This document shows, piece after piece, positions 47,901-61,231 of a stretch of 64,000 nucleotides of DNA. The DNA is from Loxodes magnus (Eukaryota; Ciliophora; Karyorelictea; Loxodida; Loxodidae), in NCBI GenBank assembly GCA_946699065.1, contig CAMPDV010000234.1, forward strand, positions 398,431 through 462,430. Direction: 5' to 3'. The translations under genes were made by a program, and so were the position numbers. Each line of letters opens with the position of its first letter. The first letter of the stretch is position 1. The notes beneath the pieces are model-generated. The model was not told the DNA's origin, did not search any database, and saw only the letters and a program-made list of their open reading frames with translations.

Positions 47901-48489
47901 CTTAATCACTTAATTACATAATTAATAGTCCTTTCTAAATTCCTAAATAATTAACCCATTTTTTTAATGTTTAATTTTATTATTATTTACTACCTTTTCC
48001 TTAAATATAATTATGACCCAAAATATAATTATCAAGCATCCCCGCATATCAGTATTCAAACTTTTAAATATTAAAAAATATAAATACTATTATATAAATA
48101 TAACTACATATTAACTTATTAATTTAGCAATATAACAATATAGTATACTAATGAAGTTGTATAGTAGTATATCAGTATAGTATTATAGTAGTATAGTAGT
48201 AAATTATATAATATTAGTTTAAAATAGTAATATAATAAAATAGTAGCATGATAACATGGTAATATAATAACATAGTAGTATATCATTATTTCAATTTTTA
48301 AGATTATTCATTTTATTAATTTATAAGTAACTCAACTCATAATTCTCTTCTTGTCAAACTCACTCTTCTAAAAATTATCAGTTAGGTAATTTCTCAATCT
48401 CAATCCATAATCAGCATAAAAAGCATAAAAAGCATTTCAATCCAACTACTTAATTATAAAAATAAAATTATTAATTATAAATTACCTAT
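47901..48489. repeat. A+T-rich with TAGTATAG microsatellite
   Basis: An ATAGTAGTATAGTA-type microsatellite at about 48110-48290 lies just beyond the 3' end of the decayed WD40 gene on the minus strand, at the place where blocks A and B have their TATACAGT repeats. Confidence 0.6.
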
Positions 48490-50520
48490 TAATCAGATAG
48501 ATTAGAATACATTAAACTCTAGATATTTCATCTTCTCAATTCACCAATACCATCTCCAGAATAGATTCATCTTGAATCCTATGGTATTGCTATGATCATA
48601 TTGAAAATCTATTACCACTAAGAGCTAATACACACTAATCAGTTGAGAAAGACCAGATCTTTATAGCTTTGTCTCGAGATGGTGATACAATATAGTTAGA
48701 GTTTAATGAGATAACTACAGATCTAACTGAAGATGAGTGACCTGCTAAAGTTTTAACACATGGAATAGTCAGGGAATTCCCAAAAGAACTTTAAAGTTTT
48801 CATATCTTAATCGTTGAATCACCAGATGCTGATGCAATATAGTTAGAGTCTGGGCAGATAACTACCAAGGTAACAATAGAAATGTGATTTTGTAGAGTAT
48901 TGATAAGGGTAGATATTTAATAATTTCAAATCTTAATAGTTTTATCCATGAACCAGTGATGATGAATTGAATGTTAGGAGAAAATGTGATTGATTTAATG
49001 ATTAAGTATGACCATATAATATTTGAGGATACTCAGTTGTGATATTAGAAAAATTAGTTTTGCTCAATATACAGTTGATGAACTTTGTATTTCTTAAATT
49101 ACATTGATGGAAACTTGAGTTGGTGAAGTCACAATTAGTGAATGTCATGTCCGATAAATCTGCTTGAACTAATCTCATGTTAGCAAAATTTTATTAAGTA
49201 AACTACATATTCATGTAATTAAGTATCGTTATCACATTTGATGATACCTACGATACTTCTTATGATTTTCTAGATAACTCTAACACTTAATTTAATTTAT
49301 AAGCAAGATTTGTTTTAATCCTTAAGATAATTATAATAAGACTGATGTTGAAAGTGCTAAGCTTTAGTGATTTAAAGGATATTACTTCAAAGCTTAAATA
49401 TCGATATTAGATTGTTATTGTAGTTGGTTTAAGATTTGATTTAACTAATTGTACGTAAGGTTATTAAAGTTTATAAAGATTTGCTTTTTCAAGCTAGGTT
49501 GTTCTCAAAGTTATTCAATTTATAAGATCTAAACTTAATTTAAAGTTTATGATATATTGAAGTAGCTTTTAATCTTTACTTTAAACAATACTAGAAGCTT
49601 CTTTATTTAATTTAACTGATATATCTCTTTTTAAATTTGTTACTTATGACTTTATTACTTGTCTAAGTTTTAGTGTCTTAAAAAGCATTAACCTTAAAAG
49701 AAGAATTAATTCTATTAGTTTTCTTATATTTCTTATTTTTGAAGATCCAATAATTGGACAAATTTTATTATTGACCTTAACATAAATCTTTTATAACATT
49801 TTATTGGCTGAAATAAGATTCTATTAACTACTTGGCTTTTTATTAGGTCAATAGCTAACCCTATGAACGATCTCTCAGAAAATTGAAGGCATTTAAGAGA
49901 TATTGTTAAATATTATATCGCAAACTTTAATCATTCAAATTAATATCAGATTCTTCCTTTATCTCATTGATTTCTCTTAGTATATCTGTGAATTGCTATT
50001 AATATTCTTACAATTCTGATTTTGCTGATTTATCTGCTAGCGTTATTACTACTATTAAATGTCTAATTACGATAAACGATTCAATAGACTTTTAATTTTA
50101 TTTATTATTTTTTAATATTATTCTATCAAGATCTTGAATATTCATTAATTGCTTACTGACATATATAATTCTATTACTAACTAGTCCCATTGATAGTATT
50201 CCTTATGGACTATAGCTGATCTTATTTCTAAACTTGTTACTCCTATAACCAATCAACTTATTGATTTAACCATATTTAGTCCAATGCTTGTTACTGTTGA
50301 GGCAACTAAGATTATATTGGTTATTGTACCATATATTTTTGTAAATCCTAAGGACTAATAATAAAACTTTGATGATGATTCCTACATACATCATTCTCGT
50401 AAGCTGATATATAGCACTTAGTAAGTTGAAACATAAAAAACAGTTGCAAGGAAGTTATTTAGGTTAAAACTAACCTTAATCGAAAGCATTTCTACAGTTA
50501 GGACACTGTTTCATATCCAT
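48490..50520 (-). pseudogene. RING-like–coiled coil–WD40 gene, decayed dispersed copy
   Basis: Third member of the family, starting at ATG 50520 (MDMKQCPNCRNAFDQGQF) and followed by a diverged coiled coil with several frameshifts. Pentapeptide remnants and WD40 blades such as HSSSVRSVVISLNSNYIVS and SASGDSTIKI lie at about 48660-48900. The A+T-rich 5' flank (50521-50640) also resembles that of the other copies, but no 18S piece precedes it. One frameshift falls in the last zinc-ligand pair. It is clearly a pseudogene and more diverged than the copies in blocks A and B. Confidence 0.85.
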
Positions 50521-50699
50521 TTGGAAACAAAATTTGCTTTATTTTATTGAAACTAATTACAATGAAATAAAAATAAAAATATTAAAAATTAAATTATTAA
50601 ATTTAAAATTTTTAATAATTTCAAATTGATAGTAGAGAATCTTCAAAAGGTTTGTTTATAATAATAGTATTGAATTAACGTGAATCTGCCTTTATTAGG

Positions 50700-53600
50700 T
50701 TTGCCATGCGTCTATTACTAAACTTTAGGTAAAGTTTTACATTGTCTCTTTTTTAAACGTATATTCTTGGTTTTCTTGATTTAGAGTTATTCTTCCATTA
50801 ATTCCATCATTGCTTATCCAGTTCAAATCTAGCATTAAGCCTTTTTGCAATAACATCATTCTTTGCTCGAGTTTCATTTTTACTTAATTTTTTATTGTCT
50901 TTCTGTTTCTTTGCTGTTTGTGAACCTTTATTTAACTTTCCTCAGATTTAATTCAATTTTTGTTTTGCTAAATATTCCAACTATTCTTAATGAATTTTTT
51001 TTCTCTAGTTAGTTCCTTGAGTAACCATGTGCATTCATTGATACCTGCTCTGTAGTATTTTCCTATTATTTTTTGTTGAAATAAAGTTTTGGCTAAATAA
51101 TCTCTTCTTCTTATTTCTAAAATTTCTTTTTGTGATCATTTATTATTTGGTTTATTTGCTTTCTTGAAAGCTTTCCTATAAATTCCGTATTCATTACTCA
51201 AATTTGTAGCTTCCTCACACGATATCAACTCTGTCCAGATTTAATTAAAATTTTAATCCTTAACTATCTCTGAAGTAAATTTATTAAAGTAAGATTTTTC
51301 ATAGACTTCTGTTATAATCTTCGAAAACATTATGTGTCTTATTTCCCTTACTAACCTAATCTGCAATTTGCATTTTCAATGGGATGCCTTTCTTTAGAGT
51401 TTACGTTGCACCACTACATTCGTACGTAATCTAAAAATAATAGCATATTTCCTATTTTCTATGTATATTATATCTAAGATAATTAGGCAGTCCTTAAATG
51501 AAGCTTTCCAATCATTTGTTGCAATAATTAAAATAGGCTCACATGTTTCCCTTTCGTTCTAAGACTTTTACTCAATTATGAAACTTAATTTACTCCTTTA
51601 TTTATAATACTATTTTCTTCCATATCAGCTTTTTGGGTAATAATTTCATCACTCAGTTATAAAGTTTTCAGTACATTTTTAGAATAAATTTCAAATAAAA
51701 ATTGTTACTTTTTACTAACCGACACATTCATCTATCTAATATGAGACTACGTTTAGGAGTGGCGATATTCTTTAATAATATCATACGTTATCATAGGTAA
51801 TGTTACAGTTTCACGAATTAGAGTTCATGTTCTATCAATTCATTTTACACATAGAAAGGTCAGTCTATTTAAGCTCTCAATGATTTACATTAAGCAATTT
51901 CTAATTTATTAAATATGTCATTTACTATTATTTCTTCGATAAATTATATTCACTTCCATGGTTAAATATTTAGTTAATGAGAGCCTTTAAAATCTGTAAT
52001 GCATTTTAAGGAGTAACGCCTTTTATATTGCTAGCTTGACCAAAATTCATGCTTACGCTTTCTATATTTCATTAATCTTAATTGTAGATTTTTTTAATAG
52101 AAATACTTTCTTGACCTCAGTGTCCTTAAAATTCCTTTACTCTTTCTATTGCCATTTCATATATTTTTTGCAAAATTTATATTATCTTTATTTTTTTAAC
52201 ATTAACTACATCTGCAATTTTTATATTATTAAGATCACTGTTGTAGCATTATCTCTTGTAATTGGCCTGAATTTACCATCATTACAATATCATCTACTTA
52301 CACTAGTGCTTCCATATATATTTCCTCTGTATATTATGCATATTCTTTGTTTATAATTATTCCTATTTTATTTTATCTTAGTTAGTTTAGAAGTTTATTG
52401 GAATATTGAATAACCTTGGAGATCAAGTGCTACCTAATTTAATTCCTTTCTCCGTTTAAAACTATTCTGATATTAAATAAATGATTTTAAGCTTAATATC
52501 TTCATCCCTGTACAATTCAGTATCTTAATTTCTTACTCAGGTACTTCAATTTAATTTAGTATCTTTCATATATCTTCTCTTATTATTGAATCAAATGCTT
52601 TTTAATATCAATAAATATTACTACTGTCTCTTTATTATTTGCTTAAATCATTGTAGTTCTTAGATTGAAGATTTTCTATGAACATGATTTACCTTGCTTG
52701 AAGTCATATTATAACTCATCGTCACACTCACTCAAATCTGAGTTTATTTTGTCCAAATAATCAGAGATCTATGATTTTTACTATACAATTTAAAAGTAAA
52801 ATCGGCCTATAATTAATAGGGTCTTCCGCTCTGCCTTTTTATGAAATAATATAATAAAAAATTCTTTAATTTTGCTTGGCATAATGCCAGATTTATTATT
52901 TTTATGTTAATATTGGGGTTAGGCTAACAATCTTATCCCCACCAGCTCTTATTTTTCCTATTTATATTCTATCGGGATCTACAGCTTTTCATTAGGAGAG
53001 CTTTTTAAGTAGTACACTGAATTTTCTTTTTGAACCTATATTGTTTATATATTCTTATATAAATCTGGTAATCTGTTGCTACCACTTTTATAGAGCTCCT
53101 CTTATCTTTCTTTAAATTCCGCAGATCCATTTCGTTTATTAATGTCCATGGTGCACGCTTTCTCTACTTTAATTATTTTTATATTCCCTTTCAAGTTTTT
53201 CTTAGGTTTCCTTAATTAATTTAATCAGGAAGATATTTAATTTATTTTTCCTATCTTTTATTTTATGCAGTCTAAAGTTTCTCCTTACTTCTTATCTCAC
53301 TTTAATATTATTATTAATTTCTTAGCATCTTTATCTAATTAGATATTTTACTTATTTAGCCTTCTATTAGAAGTATTTTTTTAGTTTTATAGTTTTTGGT
53401 ATATTTAGTATTTTCTCATTTATTTGTTAAAAGCCATCAATCACTTTTAGTCGCTCTTGGATTTATTCTGATCATTTATCATAATATGCTTCGCTATCTA
53501 AATTTTCGAATTTGCTAAGATCTGTTTTCTCGAATCATTCTTTGAATTTCTTGAACCTTTTATTGCTTTAATTTTTGAAAGTTTATCCTTTTAATTTATG

Positions 53601-54520
53601 GGCTTTTTAAATATTCTTCCTTTTCTTTTATCTTTTTTATTCTGGCTAATAACTCCTATTGGTATCTATAGATAAAATTTTGTGCTGATAATGTTAGCGT
53701 GATATATTAATCCGTTAAGAAGTAATCTAATTTGAAATTTCCTTTCCTTTATGTTGTGATGAAGATTGGATCTTTCATTCTAAATGATAATATCTCACCA
53801 AGTTAAGTAAGTATTAGCCTGCATTATTCTGCTCTTACTGTAAAAAATGATGTGAATATGCGCATTAAAATCCCCTAATATTAAAATTTTTTATTCTTTG
53901 CTGTTAGTTGCTATTATGTATTATTTTATACTTTCATAAAAGGGTATTAGTTAATCATAGTCGGATGTTATAGACGCGTATACGTTTATTAATGCCAGTC
54001 AATCATCAAGCGTTAAATCTATTAATCTTTCCCCCTAAAATAACTCTGCTTGATTGATATTCGCTATATCCAATAACTTGGTTTTGCTAGTAATTTTATC
54101 TTTTCTATAAAATGCTACTCTTTTGCTGTGCTTTGTGCCCAATTTAATTATTACTCTGAAGCCATATACGAAAGGCATTTCAGCAGTTTGATCCACAAAT
54201 ATTTCTTACATCGCCATAATATCTATCTTCTTTTTGCACATAAACTTGATTAATTCTTCCTTGTTAGATTTTATTACTCTGGCATTTGCTGTGCCTATGC
54301 TTAATTCTGCTTATTTTATTATATTAGTATTTCCTTGTACTTCCTCTTTTTTTTAGTTCTCCAGCTCTACATTTTTAGCTTCCTCTTCTTTAAAAACGTG
54401 AAAACCAAATCGTTCTAATGTTTATTATTTTTCCTATAATTATGTCTTAAATTTTATTACACGATACTATCTTTCTTCCCATTATATTTTATTTTCTATC
54501 TATTTTTAGACAGCGTTGAA
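50700..54520 (-). mobile_element. LINE-like non-LTR retrotransposon (element 2)
   Basis: Minus strand, read with TAR=Q and TGA=W. The APE endonuclease is continuous at about 54310-53790: IKFMCKKKIDIMAMQEIFVD, YGFRVIIKLGTKHSKRVAFY, ALINVYASITSDYD and ILILGDFNAH, so its Glu and Asp/His motifs are present. RT: DPINYRPILLLNCIVKI near 52820, DFKQGKSCSQKIFNLR near 52720, FIDIKK then AFDSI one frame away near 52600, and QVDDIV near 52285 in place of YADD. The 3' part toward 50700 is lysine/glutamine-rich. The frameshift and changed YADD suggest it is dead. Confidence 0.8.
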
Positions 54521-55279
54521 TTTATGCTAGTGGTTTGAAAAATTAAAAAATAAATATTTATAAACAAAATGTAAAATCATACTTTTACAAATCTAAAAAT
54601 TAAAAAATATCTAAAATATATATCGTAAAAGGTAGAAAAATTTATAAATACAACCAATCTTAATGTTTAAGTAGTTATTATAAAGATCGATAGATCTTTG
54701 CTTTAAAAAAAAATTTCTCATTGACTTAAACTGCCAAAGATTATTGACGATATAAATTTAATAAATATCTTAAAAAGGACAAATAAATCTTTAAACAGCA
54801 ATCAAATATTTTTGAAAAATTAACTTTTATACATTATTCTTTTTGATTGAAAATGAGGGATAGATAACTCCATTTTAATTTACAAAAAAATATTAAATAA
54901 AACTATTACTTAGAAAAAAATAAAAAAAAAGTATTTATATATTAGTATCTTTCAATCTAAATAATTTAAAAAGGAATCTGAAAAGTTTTTTGAATAAAAA
55001 AGCTTAGATAATACAAAAAATTATATAAAAGCTATTTTTAAATTGAATAATCTAGATAAAAAATGAAATAAAAAAACTAGTACTAATAAAATTAAATCTA
55101 AGAATTAAATACTTTAACAGTTTCTAAATTGAAAATTGTATAAAGATACTTTTACATTAAAAGAAAATTTAAATTAAAAGCCTATCGATCGATTTTAATA
55201 AAAAACAAATTAATTATAAAACTCATACAACAAGGAAATAAAAAATCTTTATTAAAAATAAGTAAAGAATAATATCGAA
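54521..55279. other. A+T-rich, no gene seen
   Basis: A/T-run sequence separating two retroelements in head-to-head orientation. Confidence 0.5.
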
Positions 55280-56850
55280 ATTAAGATAGAAAAATTTAAA
55301 ATTAATATTATAACGATATTGATGCTAAGCTTATTATTGATGGATATCTTACTAGAGCAATAAATATTAATAATGATGTTCTATAAGGAAGTAGTCATGG
55401 CCTGTACTTGCAATTCTATACTATGATATTGTAATAATATATTTAGAAAATAATTAAAATAAACTAGGATTTATTATTTGTTCCTGATCTTTCGTTGTGC
55501 GTGGTTTTGCTTATATTTTAAATGAATTTGCAGATTACAAAAAAAATGCTAAGAAACTATTAAAAGCCACAGCCAATATTTTTACTTGAGTAAGACTTAA
55601 TATAAAGGCAAAGAAATATGAAATGATTTAATTTCTGAGAAAAAAGAGAAAGAAACTGAAATTAACTTAAACATTAATAGAATTTCAATCACATAGAAAG
55701 ACTCAATCACTTATCTAGGTTACAAGTTGGGTAACAAGTAAAAATTATAAAAAGCATTGTGATGAAAAGGATTTTGTATATAGGAGAGCAATTTTGAAAA
55801 CGACTGCTGTACTTTCCAAATATGGCATTATATTTCCAATTAGTTATAAGAAACTTTGTAGAACTTTTATTTTACCTAAAGTAGAATATGGAAGCAATAT
55901 AACTTCTTGAGCAGAATATCGGGAATTAAAGGAATGATAAGAAAAACTACTAGATCACAAAGACTTATATAAAGATTAGCTTTCAAATCTTCTTAATCTT
56001 CCTTTAATGAATCTTGCTTTATTGATCTAAATTTACTTCCATTTATCCACTCTTCGACATAAAAATTTAAGCTTTTTTACTGAAAATTAACTCGATTCAG
56101 CTAGGAAAATCCTAATTCAGATATGCCTTTTTACTTCAAAGTGTAATAAATTTAACCTTTCCTACAAGAAATATATAGATAAAAGCATTTAAAAATATGA
56201 TTTAGATATTTAAAGAACTTATGATTTCAAAGAGTATAGAAAGCATCTCAATATTTAAATCTAAAAAAATTCTTCTAAGAATATCTTTAAAGGAATGCAG
56301 TAATGAAACTGAAAAAGATTTATTGATTAAATAGAAAGTAATTATAATGTTTTCCCTTTAATAGCATACACTAAATACAATAGACATCTAATTCAAGAAA
56401 CTATTTCATTCTATAAACTAAGGACTTACATTTATAATATTTAAGATGGACTGAATCAGCGATATAACGAAACATAATTCGACTATATTTACTTAAACAG
56501 ATAGGAATTTGATACATTTGAGTAAGTTTTCCAATGTAATCTTTATTCTGTCATTTTTAAGAATTTGAATAAACACAAAATAATTACTGGAAAAGATTAA
56601 GACGACTAATTTTATATGACTAAAACTATATTAATCAATAATTTACAAAAAGTAAGATGAATAAAGTAGATAAGTACATAAAAAATATTAAATCAATAAT
56701 TATTTAGAAGAAGATTAAAAATTTTTAAAGACTAGAGTGAAGAAGAAATAGATCCTATTAAAAGAAGCCAATAAATAGATTTAATGAGCTAATCAAGTCA
56801 TAATCAAGAAGAGAGTGAAAGAGAGCCATGATTGAAAATCCAGAAACTTT
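55280..56850 (+). mobile_element. LINE-like RT 3' portion, 5'-truncated (element 3)
   Basis: The + strand begins inside the RT palm with NNDVLQGSSHGLYLQF (for 'VPQGSPLSPLLF') near 55370. It passes a degraded catalytic region (LFVPDLSLCVVLLIF, no clear YADD), then WVRLNIKAKKYEMI, SITYLGYKLGNKQK and KVEYGSNITSWAEYRELKEW, where the W residues are TGA. It continues as Lys/Asn-rich sequence to about 56850. Several frameshifts are present. The N-terminal RT and endonuclease are missing, which is typical of 5'-truncated LINE copies. Confidence 0.65.
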
Positions 56851-57466
56851 TAAATTTAGCATAATATTCATGGTTATTTACCAATATATATGCAATTATA
56901 TCTCAATATCTCGGATATTGTAGTTCTTATAGTTTATTATTATTAATATAAAAAATTTTAATTTCACTAAAATAAATTTATTTTTCAATTAGAATTTCTA
57001 ATTTACATCAAAAAAATATTCTGTAGTGAAAACATTGAGAATAAATGCTTAAAAAATGTTGACAGCTTTTATTTATACACTATGCTTAACTTAAAAAAAT
57101 GTATTTTAATTTAAAAATAACGATAAGAACTTAAAATTTGTAAATATTAACTCTACATATATATTAGCTATTACTTGTTTTTACCTAGAAACGTAAAAAA
57201 ATAATTCTTATACTTTATTACTAGCAAATGGCATTTTCAAATCATAAAATATTAAGATATAATTTTATCTTTCTTTAATATAAAAAACTTAAAGATAAAT
57301 AAATTTTAGATTCTATTATAATTTTAACTTTTAAAAGATCTTCAACATTTAATAAACTAATATACTCTTAAGAATTTTATACACACTTACAATAAATAAA
57401 AAAACTATTACTTAATTTAAAATTAACTTCTCAAAATAGAAATTAACAAAATAAATTACTCTTAAC
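56851..57466. other. A+T-rich, no gene seen
   Basis: Separates element 3 from the kinase–WD40 gene. Nothing is recognised. Confidence 0.6.
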
Positions 57467-58900
57467 TCAAATCGCAATCTTATAACTTCTTACCAACCTG
57501 TCATCAGCACCTGATACTATCCATTTGCTAACTCTTCTTAGAGCTATAGAGTTTATTTAACCTATATGTCCTAAGAGAGTCAAAACACATTCATCCAAAC
57601 TAAAATTCCATATCTTAATTGATTGGTAAGATCCAAAAATATAAATCTGTAATAATTACTTACCTAAGCATTTAATACAGATTATGAATGACCTTCGAGC
57701 ATTCGAATGCATTATCCAGTCATAAATTCTCATATCTTTACAGTTCCATCGTCACTTACCGATACAATTCGTTTCTTGTCACCAGATATCGCCACAGATA
57801 AAACTCAATTCTAGTGTCCCATCAAAATTCTCTTACAAGTTCCAGCAAGAAACTCTCATATTTTTAAGTTTATATCATAACTAGCCGATACAATTAATTT
57901 CTAGTCACCTGATATCACTACAGATCAAACTCCTCCCTAGTGTCCCATCAAAGTTTAGCCTAAAAGATAAATATTTACCTTTATTTTATTTTTATGCAAG
58001 TTAATAATTAATAAAGGTTAAGTGAAAGCCTTGATTTCCTTTAATGCAGGAATTCTCAAATTTTCCATTTTAGTTGAATTTTTCATTACTTATGGATCTC
58101 ATTTTGGGGCTTATTTTTAGATTTTTACTAAGCTACTCAATAGTAAGCTTTATACAATTTCCAGACTTGCTCTCTCATTTGAATTTTAAGTCCAAAATTT
58201 TTCAAATAAAATCTTATAATCCTTAGGAAATTCCTCAGGAGTTTTTTCTCTATCTCCAGCTTTTATATCCTCTCTTATAGATAAGTTATCAGTTTCTTAT
58301 TAGGACACTTAATTATTTGCAATTTCCCAAAAAATAACTCCCAAATCAAAAATATCTGGTTATTTCTGTATTTAGGCTTTAAACACATCAATTCAGGAGC
58401 TATCCAACGAATGTTGCCTATCTAAGTTTTTGATTCGAAAGATTAAGTTTCCATTCTCACTTTCGATAAATTAAAACCTGTTATTTTAGCTCTTAAATTA
58501 TTGTCCAGCAATATGTTATTACTCTTAAGATCTCTGTGAATAATGTTCTTCTCGATAATACACTCTAGACATATCCAAGCTTATGTTATATCTGATTTTC
58601 TATGATAGATATTGCTTATTTTATATAAGCTAGTATAAATTGTAAGGCAGACATTCCAATACCAAACACAGCAGCTAAGGACAGTACTCATATAAAGATA
58701 CTATTAGGATGATGCATCTTTTAGGTATTGATAGCTGCTATTCCATCTCTTTCTTAGCTGCCTAAGATAAACTTTAATTGTAAAACTCTTTATCGCTATT
58801 AATGTTCTTCCTTCAGTAAAGCTTTTCAAAAAACTCTAAAGCCACCCTTAGCAATCTCATCTATTTTCTAAATGTTAGAAACTTAGATAATATAATCCTA
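57467..58900 (-). pseudogene. Protein kinase–WD40 gene, fuller decayed copy (block C)
   Basis: Same gene as at 1671-2800, but with the WD40 end preserved. Kinase part: [60 protein letters not shown] (DFG lost), IAPEL, KPDIFALGVIFW, and a C-lobe ending LFEKFWTQNSNERASLEIVQ. WD40 part: GHQGGVWSVVISGDQKLIV, GHQNWVLSVAISGDKKRIV, LEGHSQSV, IKIWNFSLDECVLTLLGH and VSGADDRLVRSYK, ending near TGA 57469-57467. At least three indels separate the pieces. The architecture (TKL-like kinase fused to WD40) is clear; activity is not expected. Confidence 0.8.
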
Positions 58901-59388
58901 GCTAATCTACGAAACAGTTGATTATAGATAAAAAGATGAAAACTCTTAAATAAGTAAATAAAATTGAATTTATCAAGTACTAAAAAAATGGCACTATTGA
59001 AATTATAAAATAAAGGTTCTACTATTAATTAAAAAAACATATTATTAATTAATTAAAGAGAATAATATAAAAAGGATTATTTGGTATATTTTATGAGAAA
59101 TTAAAATAGTTTTGAAAAGTGTAAAATTTAATTAAGTTTAACAAAATAGAAATAATCTAATTCTCAATTAGTTTTTAACTAAAAAACTGTAATCACATAA
59201 TAAAATAGTAAAGAGATTATAAAATTTTAGAGAATTAACTTATTTATTGCTAAATAACTAGATATCTTATTTATTACAATGTACAAATCAGAACTATGTA
59301 AAAATTAACTATTTTTCCTTAACTGCTAAATTTAACTTATTCTCCAGTTTTATAAAAAAAATAATATAAAAATTTAAGTTTTTGAGTT
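58901..59388. other. A+T-rich spacer, duplicate of 2801-3264
   Basis: Nearly identical to the corresponding region in block A, which shows that the duplication is recent. Confidence 0.7.
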
Positions 59389-60157
59389 AAGGGATCCAAG
59401 ACGATCAGATACCGTCCTAGTCTTAACCATAAATTATGCCGACTAGGAATCGGGGAGACCGTATAAATCTCCTTGGCACCTTCCGAGAAATCAAAGTCTT
59501 TGGATTCTGGAGAGAGTATGGTTGCAAGACTGAAACTTAAAGGAATTTACGGAAGGGCACCACAACCTGCGGCTTAATTTGACTCAACACGGGGAAACTT
59601 ACCAGGTTCAGACATAGTAAGGATTGATAGATTGAGAGCTCTTTCTTGATTCTATGGGTGGTGGTTCATGGCTATTTTTAGTTGGTGGAGTGAGCTGTCT
59701 GGTTAATTCGATAACGAACGAGACCTCAACTTGCTAAATAGACTCTTTCTATTCGAGGAAGTTGTCTTCTTAGAGGAACTTTCAGCTTTTAGTTGGAGGA
59801 AGTGTGAGGCAATAACAGGTCTGTGATGCCCTTAGATGTCCTGGGCCGCACGCGCGCTATACTGACGCAGCCAATGAGTTCCTAAGTATAGCTACTCCGG
59901 CAACCTCGTAACTGCGTCGTAGTTGGGATTGACCCTTACAATTCTTTATCATCAACTTGGAATTCCTAGTAAGCGCAAGTCATCAGCTTGCACTGATTAA
60001 GTCTCTCCCCTCTATACACACCGCCCGTCGCTTCTACCGAGTTTCGAGTAATCAGGTGAACCTCTCGGACTAATGGGAAGTTAAGTGAACCTTATTACTT
60101 AGAGGAAGGAGAAGTTGTAACAAGATATCCGTAGTTGAACCTGCGGATGGATCATTA
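59389..60157 (+). rRNA. 18S rRNA, 3' part only (block C)
   Basis: Same abrupt start as block A (GGGATCCAAGACGATCAG). A short stretch is lost near 59565 (CACCACAACCTGCGG versus CACCACAAGAAGTGGAACCTGCGG) and many substitutions occur in conserved positions, so it is the most diverged of the three. It ends GGATCATTA. Confidence 0.95.
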
Positions 60158-60253
60158 ATATTAATATCAAACATTACAAAAATCAAATCTATTTACAGTT
60201 TATGCTGCTTTTCATTTTATCAAATATATAAACCTAAACAAAACAAAAGCCCC
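60158..60253 (+). other. ITS1 (block C)
   Basis: About 96 bp, nearly identical to the other blocks. Confidence 0.85.
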
Positions 60254-60402
60254 AACAATAGATGCCTAGGCTCTGACGTCGATGAAGGACACAGCGAAGC
60301 ACGAAATTCAATGCGAATTGCAGGATTTCGTGAGTCATCAGGTTTCCCAACGCAACAGACACCTTGGGGAAACTCAAGGTATGTTCCTTTCACTATCATA
60401 TA
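60254..60402 (+). rRNA. 5.8S rRNA (block C)
   Basis: Conserved core with a few substitutions (CTCTGACGTCGATGAAGGAC) and one lost base near the 3' end (CAACAGACACC). The ends are estimated. Confidence 0.85.
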
Positions 60403-60466
60403 AAATACAAATGTAAGTGAATAAGAATTCTCTTACCAAGTGAAAAAACTGAGTATATGTATTTGT
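60403..60466 (+). other. ITS2 (block C)
   Basis: About 64 bp, nearly identical to the other blocks. Confidence 0.75.
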
Positions 60467-61196
60467 GATTTGAGGGGAGCAAGATAACCCGATGAACTTA
60501 AACATATCAATAAGCGGAGGAAAAGAAACTAACAAGGATGGCCTTAGTAACGGATAATGAAGCGGTCAAAACCCATTTGTAAATCTTCGGAATTATAAGC
60601 GAGGGAAGAATGGTGAAGGTTTGATTGAACCTAAGTGGTCAGGAATGACACGTCATGAAGGGTGATAATCCCGTGAGGTTCAATTAGATTGAAAACCAAA
60701 CTATCTAAGAGTCGGATAGCTTGGGATTGCTGTCCAAAGTGCGAGGTAAACTCCTCGTAAGGCTAAATACGTCCAGAGTTCAATAGTGCACAAGTACCGT
60801 GAGGGAAAAGTGAAAAGCACTTTGGAAAGAGAGTTAAAAACCTGAAATAGTTGGGGAGGAAGCTTTGCGTCTACAATAAATCTGAGCAAAACTTTGAAAA
60901 GAAGTATTGCAAGGATATAGTGGACAGACCGTCCCGTCTTGAAGCACGGACCAAAGAGTCTAGCTATATCGCGAGTCTGTGGATGAAAATATGTAAGTGA
61001 AATGAAAGTAATCTCTACCATCAGTAGAGGTCCGTAAGCGGAGTAAGCGAAATGGCTGGGACACGAAAGATGGTAAGTTATGCTTGGGCAGGACGAAGCC
61101 AGGGGAAACTCTGATTGGAGGTTCGTTTAGGTGCTGACGTGCAAATCGCTCTGTGGACCTGAGTATAGGGGCGAAGACTCATCGAACCATCTAGTA

Positions 61197-61231
<35 letters not shown>

